NCBI RefSeq assembly: GCF_013664685.1
Contig: NZ_JAAKDE010000012.1
Coordinates: 62,001-126,000 of the forward strand
Reading direction: 5' to 3'
Origin: Capillibacterium thermochitinicola
GTDB taxonomy: Bacteria > Bacillota > UBA4882 > UBA10575
DNA: 64,000 nucleotides
Shown here: one piece after another, positions 26,524 to 35,927 of the stretch
Position numbering within the stretch: the first letter of the stretch is position 1
Layout: the number at the start of each line of letters is the position of its first letter
Notes under the pieces: generated by a model
What the model was told of the DNA's origin: nothing
The model's input: the letters and a program-made list of their open reading frames with translations, nothing else
Database searches by the model: none
Made by a program: the position numbers and the translations under genes

Positions 26524-27435
26524 ATGTCCCAACTTGAGCTCATCACGGAGATCCAAAAACTGAAAGCGGAAAAAGATGCTTTACTTCTCGCCCACACCTA
26601 CCAAAACGATGAAATTCAGGAGATCGCCGATTTTGTCGGTGATTCGTTGGAACTAAGTCGTTTAGCGGCAAAGTCACCCCATAGGGTGCTTGTTTTATGC
26701 GGTGTCCATTTTATGGCGGAAAGCGCCGCCCTCCTTTCCCCCGAAAAAACGGTTTTATTGCCGGCGCCCGAAGCCGGTTGTCCCATGGCGGACATGGCCG
26801 ACGCCGAGACGGTCAAAGAATGGCGGGCCAAATATCCACGGGCCGCGGTCGTCGCCTACGTGAACACCAGTGCCGCGGTGAAAGCGGTCAGTGATATCTG
26901 CTGCACTTCTTCCAACGCCGTAAAAGTCGTGCGCTCCTTGGCCGAGGAAGAGATCATCTTCCTCCCCGACCGAAACTTGGGGAGCTATGTGGCTTCCCAG
27001 GTGCCGGAGAAAAAATTCCACCTGTGGCCCGGTTTCTGCCGGACCCATCACCAAGTCACCGTCGACGAGGTGGAGAAGGTGAAAAGGGTTCATCCCGAAG
27101 CCAAGCTTTTAATCCATCCCGAGTGCCGGCCGGAGGTTGTCGCCCATGCCGATTTTGTCGGCAGTACGAAACAGATCGTGGAGCAAGTGGCGAAGATGGA
27201 CGCTTCCACCTTTATTATCGGCACCGAGATGGGAATCATCCATGGTTTAAAAAAGCGTTACCCGGATAAACGGTTCTATCTTTTAACACCCAAGCTGGTT
27301 TGTCCGAATATGAAAAAAACCACCTTGGCGGATGTGGCTGCCGCCCTCCGCACACTGCAACCGGTTATTACCGTACCGGAGCCCATTCGCTCCCAAGCCC
27401 GCCGTTGCCTTGAACGAATGCTGGCGGTTGTATAG
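26524..27435 (+). CDS. nadA: Quinolinate synthase A
   Basis: 303 residues. L-L-A-H-T-Y-Q-N-D-E-I-Q at the N-terminus, the three Cys for the [4Fe-4S] cluster (in V-L-C-G-V-H-F, in the I-H-P-E-C-R-P segment and in L-V-C-P-N-M-K), and G-T-E-M-G-I. The enzyme condenses iminoaspartate with dihydroxyacetone phosphate to quinolinate. First gene of the nadA-nadB-nadC operon, with its own promoter; ribosome site GAGGGGGG 8 nt upstream of the ATG. Confidence 0.96.
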   Translation: MSQLELITEIQKLKAEKDALLLAHTYQNDEIQEIADFVGDSLELSRLAAKSPHRVLVLCGVHFMAESAALLSPEKTVLLPAPEAGCPMADMADAETVKEWRAKYPRAAVVAYVNTSAAVKAVSDICCTSSNAVKVVRSLAEEEIIFLPDRNLGSYVASQVPEKKFHLWPGFCRTHHQVTVDEVEKVKRVHPEAKLLIHPECRPEVVAHADFVGSTKQIVEQVAKMDASTFIIGTEMGIIHGLKKRYPDKRFYLLTPKLVCPNMKKTTLADVAAALRTLQPVITVPEPIRSQARRCLERMLAVV

Positions 27436-27519
27436 ATTCTCCTCCTGTTTCTTCCCTCTCCTCGCCCGCGGGGAGAGGTTTCCCTTTTCTATATCTAAAC
27501 TACTAAGGAGGCCGTTTGG

Positions 27520-29130
27520 ATGAAGATGAAACTTTCCACTGCCGGTCTACGCACCACTCCTTTTTTGGTGATCGGCAGCGGAATTGCCGGACTTTATACC
27601 GCCCTCAAATTAGCAGAAATCGCCGATGTCACTTTAATTTCCAAAGATATGCTGGAAGAGAGTAATACGAGCTATGCTCAAGGCGGCATTGCCGTCGCCC
27701 TCAGTCCGGCCGACTCGCCAGATTCCCACTACAAAGACACAATTAAAGCCGGTGCTGGTCTCTGCTTGCCTCCTGCCGTTACGGCTTTAGTGAATGAAGG
27801 ACCGGAACGGGTCCGGGAATTGATTGCGTGGGGCGTCCCCTTTGATTTTGATGCCGTGGCCGGTAATTTTCTCATGACCCGTGAAGCAGCCCACTCCTTT
27901 CCCCGGGTTTTACACGCCGATGGTGATGCCACCGGCCGCGAAATCAGTAAAGCCCTTGCCCGACGGGTCCGGTCCCATCCCCGGATCACCGTCAAGGAAT
28001 ACCATTATGCCGTAGCGCTGCTCACCGGGGAAGAAGGTTGCTATGGTGCCCTGGTCCTGGACGAAACCGGAACCCAGACCAGTCTTTTGGCGGAGGCAAC
28101 CATCCTGGCCACCGGTGGTTGCGGGCAGATCTTTACCGATACCACCAACCCGGCCGTGGCGACCGGCGATGGGCTCGCCCTGGCCTACCTGGCCGGTGCT
28201 CCCTTGGCCGATCTGGAGTTCGTTCAGTTTCACCCGACCGCCCTCCATCTGGATGGTGCCCCTTCTTTTCTGATCACCGAAGCCGTCCGGGGCGAGGGTG
28301 GCCTGCTTCGTAACCGGAAAGGCGTCCGCTTTATGCCTTCCTATCACCCCCAGGCCGAACTGGCCCCTCGTGACGTGGTCGCCCGTAGCGTCTGGGCGGA
28401 AATGGCGAAAACCGGTAGTGACCATGTTTTCCTTGATCTCTCCCTGTTAAGCGCGGAACTGATTAAACGCCGTTTCCCCAATATCTATGAAACCTGTTTG
28501 GGTTACGGCCTTGATATCACCAAGGAACCGATTCCGGTCGCTCCCGCCGCCCACTATATGATGGGGGGCGTCGCCGTTGACCTCTACGGCCGGACTGCGC
28601 TGCCGGGGCTCTTTGCCTGCGGGGAAGTGGCCAACCCCGGGGTGCACGGGGCCAACCGTTTGGCCAGCAACTCCCTGTTGGACGGTTTGGTCTTCGGCCA
28701 CCACATCTTTGAATACCTCCAAAGCGGCGGTTGGACTCGTCCGGCCCTCCCACCCGAATTAACCGCGGTTTTCCCCACCGAAACCAATCCGGAAGATTTA
28801 ACCGCCGACCGTTTGACCCTCAAAGAGCTGGCCTCCGCCCATCTGGGGATCATCCGCCGGGAAGAAGACTTGCAAAACGCCCAGCGCCGTTTGGCACCGG
28901 CGACACCCGCAGGGCCGGTTCCATTAAGCCGTCCTTACTTGGAGTTGCAAAACATGCGCCTCCTGGTCCGGTTAATGCTCGAAGCGGCCTGCACCCGCCG
29001 GGAGAGCCGTGGCAGTCATTACCGGGCCGATTACCCCGAGACGGACCCCAACTGGAGAAAACGGATTGTTTTTTCACCGGCCGGCATCAGTTTTATCCCC
29101 GCCGACCAGTCTTTTGACTGGCCGTGGTAA
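27520..29130 (+). CDS. nadB: L-aspartate oxidase
   Basis: 536 residues. FAD-binding G-S-G-I-A-G-L-Y-T-A-L-K near residue 20, then S-N-T-S-Y-A-Q-G-G-I-A-V-A, the flavin-succinate-type H-A-D-G-D-A-T-G-R and F-V-Q-F-H-P-T, and a C-terminal helical domain ending with basic residues. It oxidises aspartate to iminoaspartate, the substrate of NadA. GAGG about 8 nt ahead of ATG 27520. nadC follows 18 bp downstream. Confidence 0.95.
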   Translation: MKMKLSTAGLRTTPFLVIGSGIAGLYTALKLAEIADVTLISKDMLEESNTSYAQGGIAVALSPADSPDSHYKDTIKAGAGLCLPPAVTALVNEGPERVRELIAWGVPFDFDAVAGNFLMTREAAHSFPRVLHADGDATGREISKALARRVRSHPRITVKEYHYAVALLTGEEGCYGALVLDETGTQTSLLAEATILATGGCGQIFTDTTNPAVATGDGLALAYLAGAPLADLEFVQFHPTALHLDGAPSFLITEAVRGEGGLLRNRKGVRFMPSYHPQAELAPRDVVARSVWAEMAKTGSDHVFLDLSLLSAELIKRRFPNIYETCLGYGLDITKEPIPVAPAAHYMMGGVAVDLYGRTALPGLFACGEVANPGVHGANRLASNSLLDGLVFGHHIFEYLQSGGWTRPALPPELTAVFPTETNPEDLTADRLTLKELASAHLGIIRREEDLQNAQRRLAPATPAGPVPLSRPYLELQNMRLLVRLMLEAACTRRESRGSHYRADYPETDPNWRKRIVFSPAGISFIPADQSFDWPW

Positions 29131-29148
29131 AAAGAGAGGTGTTGCGCG

Positions 29149-29985
29149 ATGGAACTCCCGAAATACGTCTATACCGATCTGGTCCGCCAAGCCCTGGCGG
29201 AAGATTTGGGCCCCGGGGACATCACTTCCCTGCTGACCATTGAGCCAACAGCCACCACCACCGGCCGTTTTCTCGCCAAGGAGCCGGGGGTGATCTGTGG
29301 CTGGGCCGTTGTGCAGGAAGTTTTTCATCAACTAAACCCCGCCATCGAACTGAGGATCGACCAACCGGACGGGGCCCGCGTCAACGCCGGTACGGTCCTG
29401 GCCGTTATTTCCGGCCCCACCCGCGATCTGCTCAGTGGTGAAAGGGTGGCCCTGAACTTCCTCCAGCATTTGTCCGGAATCGCCACCGCCACCCGGAAAC
29501 TAGTTGATTTGCTTGCCGACTATCCCCGGGTCCGCCTGGTCGACACCAGAAAAACCCTTCCCGGGCTGCGCGCTTTACAAAAATACGCCGTCCGGGTCGG
29601 CGGCGGTTACAACCACCGTTTTAACCTGGCCGACGCGGTCCTGATCAAAGACAACCACCTGGCGGCTTGTGGCGGGATCAAAGCCGCCGTCGCCAAAGTC
29701 CGGGCCGCCGTCCCCCACACTATGAAGATTGAAGTGGAAGTGGAAACGGAAGAGCAGGTTCGCGAAGCACTGGCCGCCGGTGCGGACATTATCATGCTGG
29801 ACAACATGTCCCCGGCGTTGATGGCCGAGATGGTGCGGCTCATCGACGGTAAAGCATTGGTCGAAGCCTCGGGCAACGTTTCCGCGGAGACGATCCGGGC
29901 GATTGCCGCCACCGGGGTGGACCTCATCTCCGTGGGCCGCATTACCCATTCCGTACAGGCGCTGGACATCAGCCTCCGGTTTTAA
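29149..29985 (+). CDS. nadC: Nicotinate-nucleotide pyrophosphorylase (carboxylating)
   Basis: 278 residues. The family motif D-T-R-K-T-L-P-G-L-R is followed by K-Y-A-V-R-V-G-G-G-Y-N-H-R, then I-K-D-N-H and the barrel loops E-V-E-V-E-T and I-M-L-D-N-M-S-P. It makes nicotinate mononucleotide from quinolinate and PRPP. Last gene of the operon; ends before the terminator at 30044-30073. Confidence 0.96.
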   Translation: MELPKYVYTDLVRQALAEDLGPGDITSLLTIEPTATTTGRFLAKEPGVICGWAVVQEVFHQLNPAIELRIDQPDGARVNAGTVLAVISGPTRDLLSGERVALNFLQHLSGIATATRKLVDLLADYPRVRLVDTRKTLPGLRALQKYAVRVGGGYNHRFNLADAVLIKDNHLAACGGIKAAVAKVRAAVPHTMKIEVEVETEEQVREALAAGADIIMLDNMSPALMAEMVRLIDGKALVEASGNVSAETIRAIAATGVDLISVGRITHSVQALDISLRF

Positions 29986-30043
29986 AAAACTGCTGTTTAA
30001 AACTTAAGACACAACAAGAAATTTCTTGAAGGAAAACAGAAAA

Positions 30044-30073
30044 ACCGGTCCACTTTCTGGACCGGTCTCTTTT
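30044..30073. terminator. Terminator between nadC and the FRG gene
   Basis: ACCGGTCCA, CTTTC, TGGACCGGT (9 bp perfect), then TCTCTTTT on the plus strand. It overlaps the stop codon of the convergent FRG gene and probably serves both. Confidence 0.8.
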
Positions 30074-30896
30074 ATCCGGGCTGGTCCGGTTGGTCAAAAC
30101 AACGTGGCGTGTAATGACGTAAAAGCCATTTGGCCAACCCGTCCAAACCGGGGAAAAGGATCCGTTCGGTGATATTGGCCTGGTCAAGTTTATCCCGGAT
30201 CTCCCATTTCAACTCCCGGGGAATGATTATTCTCCGGTAAAGATGGGGGTATTGGTAAAGCCACTTGTCCAAACGTCCGGTGGCGGTGGACATCACGGAA
30301 AAGAAAGCAAATTGGTTGACGATCCGGGAATCGAGGGAAGGTGGTTCGAAGAAAATAACCAGATCCCGGTCCTGGGCGTGGAAAGCGTCAAAATCCTTCA
30401 GCGTCGGTACCGCTTCCTCGATCATCTCCACCGTAAAAGCATTGGCCCCGACCTTTTCCATCACCCCTTTAAACGGCTCAGGCAGCATCCGGTTGACCTG
30501 CACGTAATCGACTTGCCAGATCACACCGTCCCGGTCGTATTTGGTGGGGTCATCGGTCACAAAGTGGAGGGCTACAAAGGGTGAATAGGTCCAGTCCAGC
30601 AAACGGGTGGGTAAACCGTGGTGTTGCGCCAAAGTCAGAACCCGCCAGTCGGAGGAGACCAGACTGGTGTCGGCAAATTGCCCGTATTTTTTAAAGTTCC
30701 GGAGCAAATGGTATTCCAGCTGGGGATTGTCCCGGCAAACCCGGTAGAAACTGTTCTGTAACGGGTAGCCACAATCGGCCAGTCCCCGGAAGGCATAATC
30801 ACTCCGAAAACGGCCAAGCTCCGGTTTCCAAGCGTTATCATACAAACGCTCGCAAACTTCACTCCAACTACGGACGACAATCTCGTTCTGCGCCAT
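30072..30896 (-). CDS. FRG-domain protein
   Basis: 274 residues from ATG 30896 (AGGGGGG 7-8 nt upstream). Signature Y-A-F-R-G-L-A-D-C-G-Y-P-L near residue 34 (F-R-G), then L-T-L-A-Q-H-H-G-L-P-T-R-L-L-D-W-T-Y-S-P-F-V-A-L-H-F. The domain is named from the F-R-G motif and is found alone or in multidomain proteins, some linked to mobile or defence islands. Its biochemical role is not settled. No mobile or defence genes are adjacent here. Confidence 0.88.
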   Translation of the reverse strand: MAQNEIVVRSWSEVCERLYDNAWKPELGRFRSDYAFRGLADCGYPLQNSFYRVCRDNPQLEYHLLRNFKKYGQFADTSLVSSDWRVLTLAQHHGLPTRLLDWTYSPFVALHFVTDDPTKYDRDGVIWQVDYVQVNRMLPEPFKGVMEKVGANAFTVEMIEEAVPTLKDFDAFHAQDRDLVIFFEPPSLDSRIVNQFAFFSVMSTATGRLDKWLYQYPHLYRRIIIPRELKWEIRDKLDQANITERILFPGLDGLAKWLLRHYTPRCFDQPDQPG

Positions 30897-31071
30897 CCCA
30901 ATTCCCCCCTGCATTACGGAAAACTCCATCCGTCAAAGCAATCGCCCGGATTAGTCTACGTCCGCCAGGTTAATCCTATTATACTTATTAATCACGGTCA
31001 AAACCAATTCTCCTCTCGTTTTTTTGCTCCTTTTCTGTTACAATTGGGAAAAAAGACGGAAGGGATCACCG

Positions 31072-31707
31072 ATGATTGCCATCTTCGTTCAGTCCATTTT
31101 GATTGGTTACTCGGGTGCGGTCATGCCCGGCTCGTTACTCACTTATACGCTGGACCAAAGTTTAAAATCCGGCGTGAAAGCCGGATTTATGGTTTCGCTG
31201 GGGCATAGTCTCCTTGAATTGTTCCTGGTGATCGCGATCTTTTTGGGTTTTGGCCAATATCTCACCACCACCCTCGCCCAAATCCTGATTGGCCTTGGCG
31301 GCGGTCTCCTCTTAATCTTTTTGGGCGGCAGAATGGTCCAGGACAGCTGGCGCGGCAACACGGCGATCATCCTGCCCGCCGCCGCCGCGCCAAACAACCG
31401 TAGTATGCTGTTGGGCGGCGCTTTAATCAGCGCCGCCAATCCTTACTTTATCATTTGGTGGGTGGTGGTCGGCCCCGGTCTCATTATGAACGCCTTTAAC
31501 GCCTTTGGTTTTGGCGGGGTTCTCCTTTTTTATCTTGGGCATATCCTGGCCGATTTTTCCTGGTACCTCTTGGTTTCCTGGTTGGTCGGCAAGACCAGGA
31601 CTTTTATCAACCCGCTAGTTTACCGGTTGGTCATCGGCGGTTTGGGTCTTTGCCTGATCGGTTTCGGGGCCGGTTTTTTCGCCAACTCCCTCCCGCTCAT
31701 CTTCTGA
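31072..31707 (+). CDS. LysE-family exporter
   Basis: 211 residues from ATG 31072 (GAAGGGATC upstream); a further 16 in-frame codons upstream have no ribosome site. Six hydrophobic segments, an early G-x-x-M-P-G-S-L motif, and the A-N-P-Y-F-I-I-W-W loop typical of the LysE/RhtB group. It should export an amino acid or a similar small molecule. Substrate unknown. It is convergent with the barrel gene, 9 bp apart. Confidence 0.87.
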   Translation: MIAIFVQSILIGYSGAVMPGSLLTYTLDQSLKSGVKAGFMVSLGHSLLELFLVIAIFLGFGQYLTTTLAQILIGLGGGLLLIFLGGRMVQDSWRGNTAIILPAAAAPNNRSMLLGGALISAANPYFIIWWVVVGPGLIMNAFNAFGFGGVLLFYLGHILADFSWYLLVSWLVGKTRTFINPLVYRLVIGGLGLCLIGFGAGFFANSLPLIF

Positions 31708-31716
31708 TTCTTAAAA

Positions 31717-32649
31717 TCAGAATTTCAACTGGGCGGTCGCATAAACCGTCGTCACTTTCGCCGCGTCCAGGTTGGCCGCCACATCAAACGCCACCGGGCC
31801 AAGCTTTAGCCCGCAACCGGTCGTTAAGTTTAACCCGGCGCTGTCATGGTACCCGCCCGCCCGCAGGGCAAAGATACCCAACAGAGGCTGCTCCACGCCA
31901 AGATGGAAAGTGGGATCCTGGTCTTGCGACAGGGGGGTCGCCAGATCGGCCGCGACGACCGTACCAAACAAGGGAACCTTAACCGCGCCGCCAAGGACCA
32001 GTTGTGTGGGCCACTCATCTTCGCCGCTACGCTCAAGCTTCGTCAGCCCAAAGTCTTTCAGGACCGCCCCCAGACGGACCAGTTTGCCGACTTTAAACAT
32101 GGCGCCCAGATCAACCGCCACGCCTTTCCCGTCCGCTTGCGCGATCTGTCCGGTCTCCGTAAATTTTTCCGTACTGACCGTTACATACTTGGCGTTCAGG
32201 CCGAAAGCAAAAAGGTCGGTCAGTTCGTGGGCGATGGTGAAGGCCACCTGATTGGTCTGGTCGATCCGCATCGTCTTCGGGACGGCTCCGGATTCGATGG
32301 CGGCCCGCTGGTCGGTAACATAATGCAGCCCGAAGTTACTCAGGGTCAAACTGGCACCGGCTTTTAAGCCCAGCGCATTATCGAGGGCAGCGGGATCTTG
32401 CTTCTGGAGGGCTTCCATCTGCTGTAAACTTCCCTCCAGCCCGCCGTCAAGGGCTAAACCCACTTTTACCTGGGTAATTCCGGCCGGATTCCAATAAGCG
32501 GCACTCCCGTCGTCCGCCACCGCGGTATAAGCGCCCCCCATCCCGATAGCCCGGGCGCCAAACCCCGGTGCGGAAGCGGCGCAAAGCGGCGCCAGCACGA
32601 CCAGTAAGACTATGGCCAGCAAGAATCTTTTTACTGTTTTTATGACCAT
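31717..32649 (-). CDS. Predicted outer-membrane beta-barrel protein (PorV/FadL-like)
   Basis: 310 residues from ATG 32649 (AAAGGAGAG upstream). Signal peptide up to C-A-A-S-A, then G-A-R-A-I-G-M-G-G-A-Y-T-A-V-A-D-D-G-S-A-A-Y-W-N-P-A-G, an N-terminal motif of PorV/PorQ, UPF0164 and FadL-type barrels. The rest alternates polar and hydrophobic residues in beta-strand-like stretches and ends Y-A-T-A-Q-L-K-F, i.e. with the terminal Phe recognised by the BAM machinery. In a spore-forming Firmicute this implies a diderm envelope. Monocistronic. Could also be a non-membrane beta-protein, less likely. Confidence 0.82.
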   Translation of the reverse strand: MVIKTVKRFLLAIVLLVVLAPLCAASAPGFGARAIGMGGAYTAVADDGSAAYWNPAGITQVKVGLALDGGLEGSLQQMEALQKQDPAALDNALGLKAGASLTLSNFGLHYVTDQRAAIESGAVPKTMRIDQTNQVAFTIAHELTDLFAFGLNAKYVTVSTEKFTETGQIAQADGKGVAVDLGAMFKVGKLVRLGAVLKDFGLTKLERSGEDEWPTQLVLGGAVKVPLFGTVVAADLATPLSQDQDPTFHLGVEQPLLGIFALRAGGYHDSAGLNLTTGCGLKLGPVAFDVAANLDAAKVTTVYATAQLKF

Positions 32650-32814
32650 CTCTCCTTTCACGTTCCATTACCGTATGTCAAATTTCGACACATCGGGGTT
32701 AATCCCTTTTTCATTGTTCAACCAGAAAAAGGGTGTTTTTCGCCGTTATTTTCCTCTACTTTACCAGCAAAAAAAGGTATAATATAGAAGTCAGAACGAA
32801 AGGAGGCTTTATCC

Positions 32815-33879
32815 GTGCAGACCGAAACCCTACTACAAGAACTGACCAATGCCGTCGGCCCCTCGGGGCGGGAAGACCGGGCGGCCCGGATCATCACTGA
32901 TCTGTTCACCAACGGGGAAGGCCGCCGCTGGATCAGCGACCTCCACCGCGACCGGTTAGGCAACATCATCCTCCGGAAAGCAGGCCGGGGCGAGCAACCA
33001 CCCCGTATCATGCTGGCCGCCCATCTGGATGAAATCGGCCTGATCGTCACCGCCCTGGAAGACGGCTTTATCCGTTTTTCGACCATCGGGGGCATTGACC
33101 AACGGGTTCTCCTTGGCCAAGAGGTCATCGTCCACGGCCGGGAGGATCTGCCCGGGGTCATCGGGGCCAAACCCCCTCATTTACAACAGGCGGACGAGCG
33201 TGAGAAGGCCGTGAAAATTGAGGAAATGACCATCGACCTCGGCCTTGCTCCGGAGCGAATTGCCGCTTTGGTGCGGGTTGGCGATCCGATTACGATCAAG
33301 CGGACTTGTTGTGCTTTGAAAAACTCTTTTTACAGCGGAAAAGCCATGGACGACCGGGCCGGCGTCGTAGCGCTGGTCGAATGTCTCCGCCGCCTGAAAG
33401 ATTTTAACCACGAAGCCGAAGTCTTGGCAGTCGTCACGGTCCAGGAGGAACTGGGCGTCCGGGGGGCGGTCGTCAGTTCCTATGGCCTTAACCCCGATAT
33501 CGGGCTGGCGGTCGATGTTACCCATGGGGAGATGCCCGGCTTGCCCGATTACGAAGCCTTTAAGCTGGGTCAGGGGCCGGTCATTGTTACCGGTCCACCG
33601 GTTCATCCGCTCATCTTTGAGAAGCTGATCGCCGCCGCCGAAACCGGGAAGGTCAAATACCAGGTCGAAGCGGCGGAAACTCCCAGGGGAACGGACGCCT
33701 ACGCCATCCAGATCGCCCAGGCCGGGGTCGCCAGCGGCCTGGTCTGTATCCCCCTCCGTTACATGCATACTTCCGTTGAAACATTAGCGTTGGACGATCT
33801 GAAAGAAACCGGTCGTCTCCTGGCCGAATTCATCATGCAGATCGACCGCGCCTTTTTGGAGGGATTAGAATGTTACTGA
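32815..33879 (+). CDS. M42 family aminopeptidase (first of three)
   Basis: 354 residues, GTG start at 32815 with AAGGAGG upstream. Metal ligands and catalytic residues of the dodecameric TET/glutamyl aminopeptidase family: A-A-H-L-D-E-I-G, M-D-D-R-A-G, catalytic E in Q-E-E-L-G-V-R-G, V-D-V-T-H-G and the H in R-Y-M-H-T-S. A small inserted domain sits near residues 100-150. The stop codon overlaps the start of the next M42 gene by 10 bp. The three genes probably give subunits with different specificities of one peptide-degrading complex. Confidence 0.92.
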   Translation: MQTETLLQELTNAVGPSGREDRAARIITDLFTNGEGRRWISDLHRDRLGNIILRKAGRGEQPPRIMLAAHLDEIGLIVTALEDGFIRFSTIGGIDQRVLLGQEVIVHGREDLPGVIGAKPPHLQQADEREKAVKIEEMTIDLGLAPERIAALVRVGDPITIKRTCCALKNSFYSGKAMDDRAGVVALVECLRRLKDFNHEAEVLAVVTVQEELGVRGAVVSSYGLNPDIGLAVDVTHGEMPGLPDYEAFKLGQGPVIVTGPPVHPLIFEKLIAAAETGKVKYQVEAAETPRGTDAYAIQIAQAGVASGLVCIPLRYMHTSVETLALDDLKETGRLLAEFIMQIDRAFLEGLECY

Positions 33880-34895
33880 AGGAGTTATCCGAGTTAAACG
33901 GTGTTTCCAGCGGCGAAACCGCGGTCCGTCACTATATCCACGACCGGATCCAGGGACGCGTCGACCGGATCCAGACCGACCGGTTGGGCAACCTCATCGC
34001 CCGCCGCGACCAGGGGAAAAAAGGTCCCCTCGTCATGCTCTCCGCCCATATGGATGAGGTTGGCTTAATGGTGGTGGGGATCGACGCCAGCGGATTACTG
34101 AAGATCAAAACCATCGGTAGCATTGATGAACGGGTCCTCGTCTCCAAACGGGTTTTGGTTGGTCCCCAACGGATCCCCGGGGTGATCGGCGCCAAACCCA
34201 TCCATCTCCAGGAAAAGGAAGAGCGGGAACACCCGCTGAAGACCACCAGTCTGTTTGTGGATATCGGGGCTACCGACCGCAAAGAGGCCGAGAAGGACGT
34301 CAAGATCGGCGATCTCATTGCCTTTGATGTCCAAGCGGAGGCTTTCGGGGATGGGCTCTTTAAAGGGAAAGCCCTTGACGACCGGGCCGGCTGTGCGGTT
34401 TTGTTAAATATACTGGAAAAGGAGTATAGTCTGCCCCTGGCTTTTGCCTTCACTGTCCAGGAGGAAGTCGGACTGCGCGGGGCAACCGTCGCCGCTTTTA
34501 GCGTAAACCCCGACCTTGCCCTGGTCGTGGAGACTACCTCCGCGGGGGATGTGCCGCCGCTGAAAAAACACCAAGCTTCCACCCGCCTGGGGGCCGGACC
34601 GGCCATCAGTTTTATGGACCGTTCGGTCATTGTCAACCCGGCCCTGATTACGCGCCTGGTTGCCGTCGCGGAGAAAGCCGGGATCCCGTATCAATTTCGC
34701 GAGTCAACTGCGGGCGGGACGGAAGCAGGGGCCATTAACCAGACCAGGAGCGGCATTCCCGTAGCGGTGATCTCGGTGCCCTGCCGTTATATCCATTCGC
34801 CGGTGGGCGTTTTAAACCTCAATGACTTGGAATTGACGGTTAAACTGATCGATGCTTTCTTGCGCGACATCGAACAAAGGGGGTTACCTTTATGA
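33870..34895 (+). CDS. M42 family aminopeptidase (second of three)
   Basis: 341 residues. S-A-H-M-D-E-V-G, L-D-D-R-A-G, Q-E-E-V-G-L-R-G and R-Y-I-H-S-P are intact; the fourth metal position reads V-E-T-T (Glu rather than Asp). Start overlaps the end of the previous gene; its own stop overlaps the next start as ATGA. Tandem paralogue from duplication. Confidence 0.92.
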   Translation: MLLKELSELNGVSSGETAVRHYIHDRIQGRVDRIQTDRLGNLIARRDQGKKGPLVMLSAHMDEVGLMVVGIDASGLLKIKTIGSIDERVLVSKRVLVGPQRIPGVIGAKPIHLQEKEEREHPLKTTSLFVDIGATDRKEAEKDVKIGDLIAFDVQAEAFGDGLFKGKALDDRAGCAVLLNILEKEYSLPLAFAFTVQEEVGLRGATVAAFSVNPDLALVVETTSAGDVPPLKKHQASTRLGAGPAISFMDRSVIVNPALITRLVAVAEKAGIPYQFRESTAGGTEAGAINQTRSGIPVAVISVPCRYIHSPVGVLNLNDLELTVKLIDAFLRDIEQRGLPL

Positions 34896-35881
34896 AGGAT
34901 TTATTGCGCCGCTTGACCAGCATTCCGGCGCCCTCGGGGCGGGAGGAACAGATCCGCGCCTTCATTCAGGCCGAAATTAAAGACTACTGTGATGACCTGA
35001 CCGTAGACACCATGGGCAATCTGATCGCGTTTAAGCGCGGGGGCAAGACCAAACTGCAATTTGCCGCCCATATGGATGAGATCGGGGTGATCGTGACCGC
35101 CATCGATGAGCAAGGCTTTCTCCGCTTCGGCAATGTCGGCGGGATCAGACCCCACCAGCTTTATGCCCAACGGGTGCGGTTTCCCAACGGCACGGCCGGC
35201 GTGATCGGGGCCGAAAAGGTCGACGATCTAAAACAGTTGACCTTGGAAAAGTTATACATTGACATCGGGGCCGCTTCGGCCGCCGAAGCCAAAACCAAAG
35301 TGAACGTAGGCGAGATTGCCGCCTTTGATTATCCCTTTGTCGATCTGGGCCAACGGGTCGTGGCCAAAGCCCTCGACGACCGGGTGGGCTGTGCGGTCCT
35401 GATCGAAGCCCTCAAACGTGTCACCAAACCCCAGAACGACCTCTATTGTACCTTTACGGTCCAGGAGGAAGTCGGGTTGCGGGGGGCAAAAACCGCTGCC
35501 TTCGGCATCGAGCCGGACCTGGGGATCGCCCTCGATGTCACCGGTACCGGTGATACACCCGAAGCGCCCAAATTAGCCATGAAGCTGGGCCAAGGAGCGG
35601 CCATTAAGGTGAAGGACGTCTCTTTGATCACCCATCCGCAAGTCAAAGAGCTCTTGACGATGCTGGCGGAGAAGAACGGCATCCCTTATCAATTTGAAGT
35701 GCTGCCCTTCGGCGGGACCGACGCCGGTGCGATCCAGCTGACCAAGGCCGGGATTCCCGCCGGGGTCATCTCCATCCCCTGCCGTTACCTCCATTCCCCT
35801 TCGGAAATGATCGATCTAAACGATCTGGAAGCGGCGGTCCGTTTGGTCGTCGCCACCATGGAGCATCCGATTACGTTATAA
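34892..35881 (+). CDS. M42 family aminopeptidase (third of three)
   Basis: 329 residues. All active-site motifs present: A-A-H-M-D-E-I-G, L-D-D-R-V-G, Q-E-E-V-G-L-R-G, L-D-V-T-G-T and R-Y-L-H-S-P. ATGA overlap with the preceding gene, and a strong terminator right behind its stop codon closes the three-gene operon. It differs most from the other two in the N-terminal half and in the H-Q-L-Y-A-Q-R segment. Confidence 0.92.
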   Translation: MKDLLRRLTSIPAPSGREEQIRAFIQAEIKDYCDDLTVDTMGNLIAFKRGGKTKLQFAAHMDEIGVIVTAIDEQGFLRFGNVGGIRPHQLYAQRVRFPNGTAGVIGAEKVDDLKQLTLEKLYIDIGAASAAEAKTKVNVGEIAAFDYPFVDLGQRVVAKALDDRVGCAVLIEALKRVTKPQNDLYCTFTVQEEVGLRGAKTAAFGIEPDLGIALDVTGTGDTPEAPKLAMKLGQGAAIKVKDVSLITHPQVKELLTMLAEKNGIPYQFEVLPFGGTDAGAIQLTKAGIPAGVISIPCRYLHSPSEMIDLNDLEAAVRLVVATMEHPITL

Positions 35882-35882
35882 C

Positions 35883-35915
35883 AAAAAAGAGGCTGCCGCC
35901 GGCAGCCTCTTTTTT
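35883..35915. terminator. Bidirectional terminator after the M42 operon
   Basis: A6, AGAGGCTGCC, GCC loop, GGCAGCCTCT, T6. It also ends the convergent HAD gene. Confidence 0.92.
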
Positions 35916-35927
35916 CATCGCTCACCC

